From a virus, in the IMG/VR virus record IMGVR_UViG_3300033144_004516, positions 1-40,514 of that record: 40,514 bases of DNA; one strand, 5' to 3'. A program made the translations under genes and the position numbers. The stretch's first letter is position 1. Every line of letters begins with the position of its first letter. Below, piece after piece: positions 6,073 through 13,087 of the stretch. The notes below the pieces were generated by a model that did not search any database, was not told the DNA's origin, and saw nothing but the letters and a program-made list of their open reading frames with translations.

Positions 6073-7056
6073 ATGAGTCCGATTGAAGGAGTAACCGACA
6101 GAGTCAGGCTGCCGCGCCTGGGCAAAATCCGCCTCGGCGTCAAGGTCCAGGGCGACAAGAGCCCGTACCCGAAAGCTGTCAACTATTTCGTTTGCCCGCC
6201 CGAGGTCCAGGCGGTACATGGTGAGAAGCCCAAAGAGCTGCCGATCATGTTTCCGACTGAGGAGCCGGAGCAGTGGGCAAGCCAGTACTACCGGGCTTAC
6301 TCACAGACCCGCGGGCTGGTGTGTAAGGGGGACGGCAGGACGGCTAATGCCCTGGTGGACAGCCGGACGGGGGAGATTGCCACGAGAGAGAGCAAAGAGA
6401 CGGAACTGAGGGAAGTCACCTGCGATCCCGACACCTGCCCATTGTACGAAAAGAAGGGCTGCCGAGCGATCATGAACCTGCAGTTTATGCTGCCCGACGT
6501 GCCCGGACTGGGTGTGTGGCAACTGGACACATCAAGCTGGAACTCGATTCGCAACATCAACTCTGCCATCACCCTGATTAAGTCCGCCTTAGGCCGCATC
6601 AGCATGATTCCGCTGCAGCTCAAGGTCGAGCCCATCGAGGTCAGCCCGGACGGCATGAAGAAGACCGTCTATGTGATCAACTTGCATGCACCCTACACGC
6701 TGACCGACATCATTAAGCAGCTGCAGCAGTTGCCGCCCGGCAAGTTCCTCTTGCCGACGCCTGACATTGAAAGGCCGGACGATCTGATCCCGGATGAGAT
6801 GGCGGTTGACAGCCAGGCGGCGCAGGGTGGTGTGGAGCAATCCGTGGGTGTTGACTGGAGCCGCCTGATGCGCGTGGCAGCCAAGATGGGGCTTGGCAGC
6901 ACGAGCCTTGTCTGCCGAGCACTGGAGGTCAGGGTGCCCGGCGAGTACCAGGGCGACACTGAGGCCGCGCTGGAGAAGTGCTTCTCGTGGGCGCGGGTCG
7001 CCGGAAAGCAGGAAGTGCTGGGCGTAGCGGACTGGCGGGAAGTGGAGGTGAAATGA
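6073..7056 (+). CDS. gp3-like/recombination directionality factor-family protein
   Basis: 327 residues from ATG 6073, after GGAGGGAG. The pattern IRLGVKV…YFVCPPEV…LPIMFPTEE…YSQTRGLVCKGDG…CDPDTCPLY…C…LQFMLPDVPGLGVWQLDTSSWNS resembles phage proteins grouped with the phiC31 gp3 recombination directionality factor. Four Cys near residues 118-135 could bind zinc. The phage encodes a tyrosine, not serine, integrase, so a classic RDF role is doubtful. A single-strand annealing or replication role next to the RecB-like nuclease is equally plausible. The family call is from memory of motifs. Confidence 0.6.
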   Translation: MSPIEGVTDRVRLPRLGKIRLGVKVQGDKSPYPKAVNYFVCPPEVQAVHGEKPKELPIMFPTEEPEQWASQYYRAYSQTRGLVCKGDGRTANALVDSRTGEIATRESKETELREVTCDPDTCPLYEKKGCRAIMNLQFMLPDVPGLGVWQLDTSSWNSIRNINSAITLIKSALGRISMIPLQLKVEPIEVSPDGMKKTVYVINLHAPYTLTDIIKQLQQLPPGKFLLPTPDIERPDDLIPDEMAVDSQAAQGGVEQSVGVDWSRLMRVAAKMGLGSTSLVCRALEVRVPGEYQGDTEAALEKCFSWARVAGKQEVLGVADWREVEVK

Positions 7057-7289
7057 TCGAGGCCTGTACCTATAGCTCTGAACTGGTTAAGTTGCGGTCT
7101 GAGAATGCCCGGAATGCTCGGTTGATAGAGGTGCTTAAAGCTGAGCGTGACCGCCACAAGGCGGCCCTGGAGAAGATTGCCAGGGCTAGACGGGGGCATC
7201 CCGATCCGGCTGGCAACCTAGAACACATGATTGTTACGTACGTATGTCGGCTGGACAGCATGATTGAGATAGCCCGGAAAGCACTGTAG
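7053..7289 (+). CDS. coiled-coil hypothetical protein
   Basis: 78 residues, ATGA overlap with the previous gene and GGAGG upstream. Residues 10-50 are a long charged helix (ELVKLRSENARNARLIEVLK), likely a coiled coil. Common as a filler gene in siphovirus early operons; function unknown. Confidence 0.65.
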   Translation: MIEACTYSSELVKLRSENARNARLIEVLKAERDRHKAALEKIARARRGHPDPAGNLEHMIVTYVCRLDSMIEIARKAL

Positions 7290-7297
7290 GAAGGGTC

Positions 7298-7459
7298 ATG
7301 ATGAGAATCAGAGGGATAATCCCATACGCTGACTTCAACTGGCGGCCTAGGTGGTGGCATTTCGGCGTATACCTGGACGTTAGCCGGGACATGGTGCACC
7401 TGGCAGTCGGTCTGGGGCCGGTCCATATGTGCTGCGGCCTGATGAGGTGGCCGCAATGA
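7298..7459 (+). CDS. Trp-rich microprotein A
   Basis: 53 residues (MMRIRGIIPYADFNWRPRWW…). The core W-x-P-x-W-W…LDVSRDMVHLAVGLGPVHM resembles the microprotein at 17199-17348 (…SPDFWVLGLTADLCRGM…LGLGPLHVGV), so the two are likely paralogues. AAGGG precedes the ATG, and the end overlaps the next start as ATGA. Function unknown. Confidence 0.55.
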   Translation: MMRIRGIIPYADFNWRPRWWHFGVYLDVSRDMVHLAVGLGPVHMCCGLMRWPQ

Positions 7460-7548
7460 CCCGACTGGAGGAGATTGTCCTGCGCGCTGAGCTTGTGGTG
7501 CTGGCCGCCATGGGCTGGCTGGTGATTATTGAGGTGTTAGGGGGATAG
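7456..7548 (+). CDS. 30-residue single-pass membrane peptide
   Basis: A short charged head (MTRLEEIVLR) followed by one hydrophobic segment (AELVVLAAMGWLVIIEVLGG). The start is coupled to the previous stop. Small membrane peptides of this kind in early regions may be superinfection-exclusion or host-targeting factors; nothing here decides that. Confidence 0.4.
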   Translation: MTRLEEIVLRAELVVLAAMGWLVIIEVLGG

Positions 7549-7553
7549 AAAAG

Positions 7554-8228
7554 ATGAGTGTTTCAAGACCGGGCGTGAAGCTAAGTAGCGACGAGGCTTG
7601 GGATATCTACGCGGACAAAGTCCTTGATCCTGACTGGCCTAAGGCTGTGGCTGATGCAGCGGCAGAGAAGGCGTGCCGGGCGTGCTGGCAATTCTGCAAG
7701 GACCACTATGACCTTCATTCTGGGGCAATAGCGCGGAAGTACGGCATCAGCCGTGCAGAAGCAAAGGCAGATTGTAATAACGCCCTGGCCGCATGGCTGG
7801 GAAAACAGGGAATCGAGGTACCCCGTCGAGAGGACGGGGAAGGCGCAGTCATGAACCAATCTGACATCGACCTCATCGCCACCAGAATCATGGAGTGGCA
7901 TCGGGGCACCGACCACCCCAACGAATGGCACGATGAACAAGGGTGTATAGGAGCGTTCGTGGAGAAATGGAACCCCGCGGAGAACTGGCCCGACTGCATA
8001 GAACTATGGCACCAACTGTTGGCGATGGGCTATCACGTTCGTGTAGATACCAAGGCTGATTGGGCTAGGGCTACCATATCCAAGTTGCTAGGATCGCAGC
8101 TACAAGAATATATAGCTGATGCGGAACTCGTATCCGCCGCTATAGCCGCTGCCGCCTTGAAACTGGCGAAGATGTTGGAAACGGAATGCCAGAGCGCTAC
8201 AGGGGGGCTGGATGCAGAGAGAGGTTAA
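7554..8228 (+). CDS. hypothetical protein, possible phage ABA-sandwich domain
   Basis: 224 residues. The first ~95 look like a separate helical domain with a CxxC (CRACWQFC) and an HTH-like stretch (SGAIARKYGISRAEAKAD). The second part (DIDLIATRIMEW…FVEKWNPAENW…ADWARATISKLL) resembles the small phage ABA-sandwich domain. It could be two fused small proteins: an internal ATG (MNQSDIDLIA) begins the second domain. GGGGG upstream supports the long start. Function unknown. Confidence 0.5.
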   Translation: MSVSRPGVKLSSDEAWDIYADKVLDPDWPKAVADAAAEKACRACWQFCKDHYDLHSGAIARKYGISRAEAKADCNNALAAWLGKQGIEVPRREDGEGAVMNQSDIDLIATRIMEWHRGTDHPNEWHDEQGCIGAFVEKWNPAENWPDCIELWHQLLAMGYHVRVDTKADWARATISKLLGSQLQEYIADAELVSAAIAAAALKLAKMLETECQSATGGLDAERG

Positions 8229-8625
8229 GTTCAGGGCCTGGGACAAGCTGGAGGCCAGGATGCGCTGGGGCCTCGACAATCTGTGGCTTGGCTTAGGTGG
8301 ACACTTGTTCTGGCAGGTAGGTTACAACGAGCCCGACATGCTTAGCCCAAGACGGGCAAGCGACATTGTACTTATGCAGTACACCGGCCTCAAGGACAGG
8401 AACGACAAGGACATCTATGAGGGGGACATCGTTCGAGGCCAGAGATACACCGAGGAATCAGCTGAAAACATCATGGGCTACGTGGTGTTTCAGATTGGCT
8501 GTTTTTGGTTAAACATGGAAGGGGAACCTTTTCCATTCATAGCGCTGCATGATGTTTGCGACAAGGAGGTAATCGGCAACGTCTGCGAGCACCCCGAGTT
8601 GCTGGAGGCCCATGAGGACGGGTAA
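8212..8625 (+). CDS. YopX-family protein
   Basis: 137 residues. REVKFRAWDK at the start and YTGLKDRNDKDIYEGDIVRG at about 62-81 are hallmarks of the YopX fold (PF09643), frequent in phages of many bacteria. Its role is unknown. Start chosen at ATG with GGGGGG upstream, overlapping the previous gene by 17 bases. Confidence 0.88.
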   Translation: MQREVKFRAWDKLEARMRWGLDNLWLGLGGHLFWQVGYNEPDMLSPRRASDIVLMQYTGLKDRNDKDIYEGDIVRGQRYTEESAENIMGYVVFQIGCFWLNMEGEPFPFIALHDVCDKEVIGNVCEHPELLEAHEDG

Positions 8626-8677
8626 CAAGTTCAACGCCCGCCGCACGTGGTCCGAACTGCTGGAGATGGGAGGCTAG
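8612..8677 (+). pseudogene. N-terminal relic of a DUF1064 gene
   Basis: Only 21 codons (MRTGNKFNARRTWSELLEMGG). NKFNARRTWSEL matches the start of the intact DUF1064 protein at 9170 (ANKYHAQRTWSEL), with 18 identical bases CGCACGTGGTCCGAACTG. A matching C-terminal relic lies at 9492-9539. This looks like the left part of an older copy split by insertion or recombination. Confidence 0.6.
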
Positions 8678-8977
8678 ATGGACGCGCCAGAACTGTTCAA
8701 GGTGTATGACTGTGAGCGCAAGGAGGAGTGTGTGTATAAGCAGGAGGAGATTGATATGGAGATACGTGATCTTGTAAATGCACTCAACCTTGGAGGTGTG
8801 CCAACCTGGGGTTCATGTTCGGGTCATGGCACACAGCGGGGATTCATCCTATTAAAGGACGGTCGCACTCTAATCATTCTACCTGCGGTTGATGACAGTT
8901 ACACGTGGGTGGAGAGGGAATTAGAGTTCAATGCCAAAACCTCTCTCCCAGCGGATTCCTCAGGATGCATGCACTAA
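8678..8977 (+). CDS. hypothetical protein
   Basis: 99 residues with GGGAGG six bases before ATG. Helical acidic N-terminus, then PTWGSCSGHGTQRGFILLKDG, which resembles small enzyme-like phage proteins with an SCSGH motif. No firm family. It lies inside the segment bounded by DUF1064 relics. Confidence 0.6.
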   Translation: MDAPELFKVYDCERKEECVYKQEEIDMEIRDLVNALNLGGVPTWGSCSGHGTQRGFILLKDGRTLIILPAVDDSYTWVERELEFNAKTSLPADSSGCMH

Positions 8978-9180
8978 AAGCCATTCAGGTCATACAAGTT
9001 GGGTGGACGTGGCCGTACGTGCTTCTTAGGCCACGTATATTCCCTGATGGGAACAAATGGTGCGCCCTCTATGGAGTGGGCCTCATAGAGGGGGTTACTG
9101 GTTTTGGCGATAGCCCTGCCTTAGCGGCTGCGGCGTTTGATCATGCCTGGCATAGTACGATGGAGAATCGTGGCAAATAA
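8965..9180 (+). CDS. hypothetical protein
   Basis: 71 residues from ATG 8965 (MHALKAIQVIQVGWTWPYVL). It overlaps the previous gene by 13 bases and its ribosome binding site is weak. Residues 45-70 (GFGDSPALAAAAFDHAWH) look like the C-terminal helix of small 'phage-associated' proteins. Function unknown. Confidence 0.55.
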   Translation: MHALKAIQVIQVGWTWPYVLLRPRIFPDGNKWCALYGVGLIEGVTGFGDSPALAAAAFDHAWHSTMENRGK

Positions 9181-9487
9181 ATATCATGCACAACGCACGT
9201 GGTCCGAACTGGCCCAGAGATATTTCGACTCGAAGGCGGAGGCTAGAAGGGGCGAGGAGCTTGAACTACTTGCCCGCGCAGGAGAGATACAGGGGCTCGT
9301 ATACCAGGTGACATACGAGCTGAACAGGAGACCGAAGGTCACGATCACAATTGATTTTGCCTACTACGAGAAGGGCAAACTCATCCTGGAGGACGTCAAG
9401 GGCGTAATCACAAGGGACTTCAGAACAAAAATGATCTGGGCCAAGCAACGTTTTGGAATCGAGATACGATTAACACGGCAGTCTTGA
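9170..9487 (+). CDS. DUF1064 protein
   Basis: 105 residues from GTG 9170, preceded by GGAG at good spacing; a longer in-frame start upstream has no support. NKYHAQRTW, FDSKAEARRGEELELLARAGEI, and TIDFAYYEKGKLILEDVKG…F…KMIWAK follow the DUF1064 pattern. This is a VRR-NUC/Holliday-resolvase-like fold with D and E-x-K (EDVKG) catalytic-type residues. A nuclease role in phage recombination is probable but unproven. Fragments of a second copy lie on both sides. Confidence 0.8.
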   Translation: MANKYHAQRTWSELAQRYFDSKAEARRGEELELLARAGEIQGLVYQVTYELNRRPKVTITIDFAYYEKGKLILEDVKGVITRDFRTKMIWAKQRFGIEIRLTRQS

Positions 9488-9491
9488 AGGA

Positions 9492-9539
9492 GTGAAGCAG
9501 CTGCACGGGCTGGAAATCAGGCTGATCAGGGCCAAGTAG
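9492..9539 (+). pseudogene. C-terminal relic of a DUF1064 gene
   Basis: 15 codons reading VKQLHGLEIRLIRAK then TAG, matching the intact protein's end (AKQRFGIEIRLTRQS). Together with the N-terminal relic at 8612-8677 it suggests an ancestral copy interrupted by the segment between. Confidence 0.5.
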
Positions 9540-9546
9540 GAGGACC

Positions 9547-9846
9547 ATGGACACACTGATGGCAAAGGCAATCTATGGTGATGGCTATGGTTACGAGCAT
9601 GGCGGGGGTGATGGTTCTGGTTGTGCTCAGGGCCAGGGGGCTAGTTTGGGCGATGGTTTCGGTTCTTATTGCCAGTATGGTTTTGGCGATGGTTCTGGCT
9701 CCCTCAATGGCCTAGGTTCCGGTTATGGCTGTGGCTCCAGTTTGGGCGATGGTGATAGTTACGGTTGCGGCTACAGCTACCGGGGCAGCCCGCCCCGACT
9801 GGCGAGGCAACAATGGGAAAGGAGGTCAGATGACCAAAGAATCTAA
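9547..9846 (+). CDS. glycine-dipeptide (GX)n low-complexity protein 1
   Basis: 99 residues. About residues 10-78 alternate Gly with Asp, Ser, Tyr, Phe or Cys (GDGYGYEHGGGDGSG…GFGDGSGSLNGLGSGYGCG). The tail is basic (RLARQQWERRSDDQRI) and overlaps the next gene. The start has GGAGG six bases upstream. The DNA is a run of degenerate GGYNNN hexamers, so it can expand or shrink by recombination. Alternating Gly can form silk-like beta sheets or disordered condensate-prone chains. Function unknown. A paralogue follows at 10189. Confidence 0.6.
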   Translation: MDTLMAKAIYGDGYGYEHGGGDGSGCAQGQGASLGDGFGSYCQYGFGDGSGSLNGLGSGYGCGSSLGDGDSYGCGYSYRGSPPRLARQQWERRSDDQRI

Positions 9847-10201
9847 AGAGATCACTATCAATGGAGTGGAGTATATCCGCAAGGACATGCTCCGCACACC
9901 TGCTGAGGAGAGGGACGGGATGCCGTATGTCATCGTCCGTTCCCCGTCCGTCGGCGTGTTCGCAGGCTACTTGGAGAGCCGCGAGGGCAGAGAGGTGGTC
10001 ATACGCGAGGCCCGGCGCATTTGGTACTGGGATGGGGCAGCCACGTTGAGCCAGCTTGCGGTAGACGGCACCAAGGCCCCGGAGAACTGCAAGTTCCCGT
10101 GCGCAGTGAACCGCGTCGAGGTGCTGGACGTCGGGGAAATCCTCTACTGCACCGAGCGGGCACGGCGGTCCATTCAGGCGGTGCCAGTATGGGAGAGGTA
10201 G
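9830..10201 (+). CDS. DUF6948-like conserved phage protein
   Basis: 123 residues from ATG 9830, GGAGG upstream. The motifs GVEYIRKDML, YVIVRSPSVGVFAGYLESRE, ARRIWYWDGAATLSQLAVDG, KAPENCKFP and SIQAVPVW are those I associate with the small phage family DUF6948. Strand-rich, no known activity. It is sandwiched between, and overlaps, two glycine-dipeptide proteins, which suggests they work together. Confidence 0.65.
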   Translation: MTKESKEITINGVEYIRKDMLRTPAEERDGMPYVIVRSPSVGVFAGYLESREGREVVIREARRIWYWDGAATLSQLAVDGTKAPENCKFPCAVNRVEVLDVGEILYCTERARRSIQAVPVWER

Positions 10202-10395
10202 GTTGCGGCTCCGGCTTCGGCTATTGGTCCGATGACGGCGACGGCTGTGGCTCCATCTCTGGCTCTGGCTACTGTTACGGCGATGGCTGCGGCTGCGGCT
10301 CTGGCTACGGTTCTGGCTGCGGCGACGACTGCGGCGACGGCTTTGGTGGTGGCTATGACGGCTGCGGCGATGGCTTTGGGAGCGGGAGCGGATGA
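10189..10395 (+). CDS. glycine-dipeptide (GX)n protein 2, Cys-rich
   Basis: 68 residues from ATG 10189, overlapping the preceding gene. Nearly every second residue is Gly over the whole length, with Cys, Asp, Ser, Tyr and Phe between (GDGCGCGSGYGSGCGDDCGD). About ten Cys could bind metal or cross-link. The GGCTNTGGC-type repeats continue to the end, where the stop overlaps the next ATG. Paralogue of the 9547 protein without its basic tail. Confidence 0.6.
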   Translation: MGEVGCGSGFGYWSDDGDGCGSISGSGYCYGDGCGCGSGYGSGCGDDCGDGFGGGYDGCGDGFGSGSG

Positions 10396-10649
10396 GGCTA
10401 CACGAGTTCAAAGAACAAGAAGAATACTGCCGGGCAAACAAGACGCCAGATGGTAGCGGTTGTGCCGGTTGCCCGGCTGTAGACAAGGAGCATTGTGCTG
10501 ATGCCCTTGTCACTCTCTGTAGCCAGTGGCTTCAAGCGATAGGGACAGACGGGTTTGACCAACTTAGCGGTCGCCTTGACCAGGAGTACGGCCTAAAGCC
10601 ATACAACCAGCTTGCCTTATGTCGTGGGGTCTTGGAGCTTGAGGAATGA
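10392..10649 (+). CDS. hypothetical Cys-containing protein
   Basis: 85 residues, ATGA-coupled. CRANKTPDGSGCAGCPAVDKEHC near residues 13-35 could bind zinc; the rest is helical. Overlaps the ASCH gene by four bases. Function unknown. Confidence 0.6.
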   Translation: MRLHEFKEQEEYCRANKTPDGSGCAGCPAVDKEHCADALVTLCSQWLQAIGTDGFDQLSGRLDQEYGLKPYNQLALCRGVLELEE

Positions 10650-11068
10650 AGGCACTTAGCATCAAGCAGCCGTGGAGTTGGCTGATTGTCCACGGCTACA
10701 AGGACATTGAGAATCGGCACTGGCCCCTGCCTAAAGGCATGAAGCAGAGGGTCTACGTTCATGCTGGGAAAACCTTTGATCATCAAGGGCTGGACTGGCT
10801 CGTGTTCTCGTGTAGGGCATATAACCAAGAGATACATGACGGAATCATGCAGGCATTCCCAGACCTGCGCACCTCGCCCCTCCCGGGCTGCATCGTGGGC
10901 GAAGTCACTATCACAGACTGTGTGACAAAGAGTGATAGCCCGTGGTTCACCGGCCCCTACGGCTTCGTGCTGGCTGACCCCATAGCGTACGAGAAGCCGA
11001 TACCCTACCGCGGCAGGCTGGGGTTCTTCGAGGTCCCCGAGGGTCTGAAGGAGGAGGTGCTTAAATGA
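10646..11068 (+). CDS. ASCH-domain protein
   Basis: 140 residues. ALSIKQPWSWLIVHGYKDIENRHWPLP and, later, GCIVGEVTITDCV and GPYGFVLADP are characteristic of the ASCH/PUA-like fold (PF04266), a beta barrel with a cleft for RNA or modified nucleotides. Some ASCH proteins are ribonucleases or cytidine-derivative hydrolases. Residue-level activity cannot be judged here. Neighbouring methyltransferase and HD genes fit a nucleotide-modification role. Confidence 0.85.
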   Translation: MKALSIKQPWSWLIVHGYKDIENRHWPLPKGMKQRVYVHAGKTFDHQGLDWLVFSCRAYNQEIHDGIMQAFPDLRTSPLPGCIVGEVTITDCVTKSDSPWFTGPYGFVLADPIAYEKPIPYRGRLGFFEVPEGLKEEVLK

Positions 11069-11334
11069 AGAGGTTCCGCAAGAAACCAGTGGAGATTAGG
11101 GCCGTCCAATGGGATGGCAAAGCCGAGACCCTGCAGCACCTGGAAGCTGAGGGTATGCAGACAGCGTTTTACGCCCTGGGTGCGCATGGCGTTGGTGATC
11201 TGCGCATCGAGACGCTTGAGGGCGTCTTTCATGCTTCGAAAGGTGACTGGATCATCAAAGGCATAAAGGGTGAATTCTACGCCTGCAAACCTGACATCTT
11301 CGAGGCGACATACGAGGAGGTGCCTGATGCCTGA
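11065..11334 (+). CDS. conserved phage protein with GDWIIKG motif
   Basis: 89 residues. RKKPVEIRAVQWDG at the start and ASKGDWIIKGIKGEFYACKP with PDIFEATYE at the end recur in many siphovirus genomes as a small beta-rich protein of unknown role. ATGA-coupled to the ASCH gene. Confidence 0.75.
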   Translation: MKRFRKKPVEIRAVQWDGKAETLQHLEAEGMQTAFYALGAHGVGDLRIETLEGVFHASKGDWIIKGIKGEFYACKPDIFEATYEEVPDA

Positions 11335-11596
11335 GATAGTGCATAGTCAACCTGCATATATCCCGGATAAGAACCCGCATAACTGGCTTAGCCGGATTGC
11401 AGATGATCGGTGGGCGTGTCAATACTGCGGCCTGGAGGGCACGATTGAGGACATTGACGCCATGGCCTGTACCCATGAGTACCCGCCCTGCAAATATTGC
11501 GGCCTTACACCTATCTGCGCTGTTGATTGTCCTGGAGTCTGGCAGGCGTTGATGAGCCCTGAAGTCTACCTAGCCGGGCAGGAGGTGCCTGAATGA
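11327..11596 (+). CDS. zinc-ribbon-like hypothetical protein
   Basis: 89 residues from ATG 11327. Cys pairs CQYC and CKYC with CTHEY and CAVDC form two likely zinc sites; Trp/His-rich elsewhere. A 15-codon frame (11593-11640) is coupled between this gene and the methyltransferase and may be a relay peptide. Function unknown. Confidence 0.6.
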   Translation: MPEIVHSQPAYIPDKNPHNWLSRIADDRWACQYCGLEGTIEDIDAMACTHEYPPCKYCGLTPICAVDCPGVWQALMSPEVYLAGQEVPE

Positions 11597-11636
11597 CACA
11601 CTGGCGGCTGAAGTGCAAGGAGCGAGAGGGCAAAGC

Positions 11637-12440
11637 GTGAGGCTGGTCCACATTGACATCTTTTCGGGCATTGGCGGCTTCGCGCTTGCTGCTGAATGGG
11701 CAGGATATGAGACAGTCTGCTTCTGTGAGTGTGACCCATACTGCCAACAGGTACTACGGAAACACTGGCCGAACGTGCCGATAGTGGAGGACATACATGG
11801 GTTTACAGCCAAGCGAATACGAAGAATGGGAATCGCAGCAGTTGACCTACTTACAGGAGGACCACCTTGCCAGCCAGCCAGTGTTGCCGGGAAGCGAAGA
11901 GGCAAGGAAGACGACCGCTGGCTCTGGCCGGAGACTGTCAGGGTGCTTGGTGAGCTCAAGCCCCGTTGGGCGCTGTTTGAAAACCCTACTGGAATCCTCT
12001 CAATGGGCTTCGACGATCTGCTATCTGATGTGGAGAGGCAGGGGTACGAAGTCGGGGCGGCCATTGTTCCAGCTTGTGCCGTCAACGCCCCGCATAGACG
12101 GGACAGGGTGTGGATTGTGGCCTACAGTGACGCAGTTCGATGCGACGTGTGGGGACCTGATGGGCAAGGAATACACGGGCAAGAACAAGCACGCGATGAA
12201 GTTGATTCAGGCGGTCAGGATGTTTCCGACTCCGCACGCAACATGCTCGACAGGACCGGGAACCCAGGGCAGGCAGGGTGGCGAGAACCTGCAAACGGCG
12301 ATTGGTGGGACGTTGAACCCGACGTTTGTCGAGTGGCTCATGGGGTACCCCGAAGGGTGGACCGACTTAGAGCACTCGGGAACGCCATCGTGCCCCAGGT
12401 AGCCTACCAGATTATTAGGGCCATAAAGGAGGCATCTTGA
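11637..12440 (+). CDS. dcm: C5-cytosine DNA methyltransferase
   Basis: 267 residues from GTG 11637, with AGAGGG upstream and GTGA coupling. Motif I DIFSGIGG (7-14), motif IV GGPPCQP with catalytic Cys78, motif VI ENP (115-117), motif VIII HRRDRVWIVA (153-162) and motif X RLRALGNAIVPQVA near 240-255 are all present. The enzyme transfers methyl from SAM to cytosine C5, probably to shield phage DNA from host restriction. The target recognition region (about 165-225) is short and low in complexity, so specificity is unclear. A second coding frame runs inside the gene. Confidence 0.92.
   Translation: MRLVHIDIFSGIGGFALAAEWAGYETVCFCECDPYCQQVLRKHWPNVPIVEDIHGFTAKRIRRMGIAAVDLLTGGPPCQPASVAGKRRGKEDDRWLWPETVRVLGELKPRWALFENPTGILSMGFDDLLSDVERQGYEVGAAIVPACAVNAPHRRDRVWIVAYSDAVRCDVWGPDGQGIHGQEQARDEVDSGGQDVSDSARNMLDRTGNPGQAGWREPANGDWWDVEPDVCRVAHGVPRRVDRLRALGNAIVPQVAYQIIRAIKEAS
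11797..12402 (+). CDS. gene nested in dcm in the +1 frame
   Basis: 201 residues from ATG 11797 with its own GGAGG six bases upstream. The motifs are those of a known phage methyltransferase-associated family: W…Y-MW…GT-SGRPLFQLVPSTPRIDG, GCGLWPTVTQFD, and near the end LNPTFVEWLMGYPEGWTDL. Both frames therefore look selected. CRVAHGVPRRVDRL of the methyltransferase and FVEWLMGYPEGWTDL of this frame are encoded by the same bases. It may aid the enzyme or be the product of an ancient frameshift. Activity unknown. Confidence 0.55.
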   Translation: MGLQPSEYEEWESQQLTYLQEDHLASQPVLPGSEEARKTTAGSGRRLSGCLVSSSPVGRCLKTLLESSQWASTICYLMWRGRGTKSGRPLFQLVPSTPRIDGTGCGLWPTVTQFDATCGDLMGKEYTGKNKHAMKLIQAVRMFPTPHATCSTGPGTQGRQGGENLQTAIGGTLNPTFVEWLMGYPEGWTDLEHSGTPSCPR

Positions 12441-12490
12441 TACCGTACATCGCATCGCCATACGGGGCACGGAACGGGGCAACGCTATGA
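12437..12490 (+). pseudogene. 17-codon relic, deoxyribosyltransferase/DUF4406-like start
   Basis: A TTG-started frame (IPYIASPYGARNGATL) coupled to the stop of dcm and the start of the HD gene. YIASPYG resembles the first strand of nucleoside 2-deoxyribosyltransferase-like phage proteins. Either a relic or simply a coupling peptide. Confidence 0.3.
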
Positions 12491-13029
12491 CTGAGACTAT
12501 CACCAGCGAAACCCTATGGATTGAGACATACACGGGGATAAAGTTCTATCCCTTGCGCCCTAGGGTGTCAGACATAAGGCCAGAGGATATCGGTCATGCC
12601 CTGAGCATGATATGTCGCTTCAATGGCCACTGCCATCAGTTCTACAGCGTAGCTGAGCATTGCGTCAGGGTGGCCGCATTGCTGCCCCCGCGATTACAGC
12701 TTGGCGGACTGCTTCACGACGCGGCAGAGGCTTACATAGCCGACCTATCCCGGCCAGTCAAACACCAACTGGCAGGCGTGGCAGATATAGAGCACGCCAT
12801 TCTCGACGTGATACTGGCGCGCTTTGGAGCGCCGTACGACCGGGACTTGGTGAAGTGGGCAGATAACGTCATGCTGGCCACTGAGGCTAGGGATCTCATG
12901 GCAAGCACGGATGGCTGGTACCTACCCGAGCCTGCACTTCCGGGGCGCATAGACCCCTGGCCTCAGCCAGTCGCTAAGCGGGCATGGCTGGACATATTCC
13001 ACGGGGTGAGCGAGGTGCCTGAGGCGTGA
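12487..13029 (+). CDS. HD-domain phosphohydrolase
   Basis: 180 residues. The HD signature is visible: His in SVAEHCVRVAALL (about 58), HD in LLHDAAEAYIADLSRPVK (about 78-79), and a late Asp in KWADNVMLATEARDL. The start (WIETYTGIKFYPLRP) is common in phage members of the YfbR-like 5'-nucleotidase group. Probably hydrolyses nucleotide phosphates to adjust host dNTP pools. Confidence 0.88.
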   Translation: MTETITSETLWIETYTGIKFYPLRPRVSDIRPEDIGHALSMICRFNGHCHQFYSVAEHCVRVAALLPPRLQLGGLLHDAAEAYIADLSRPVKHQLAGVADIEHAILDVILARFGAPYDRDLVKWADNVMLATEARDLMASTDGWYLPEPALPGRIDPWPQPVAKRAWLDIFHGVSEVPEA

Positions 13030-13087
13030 GCCCTACCCAAGCCCTGGACACCAGATTTGCAAAGCCCTGGACAACGAGGGGGCAGGC

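Noticed and set aside
9704-10513. Long minus-strand Ser/Arg-rich ORF
   Set aside because: It is the mirror reading of the Gly-repeat DNA and crosses three well-supported plus-strand genes.
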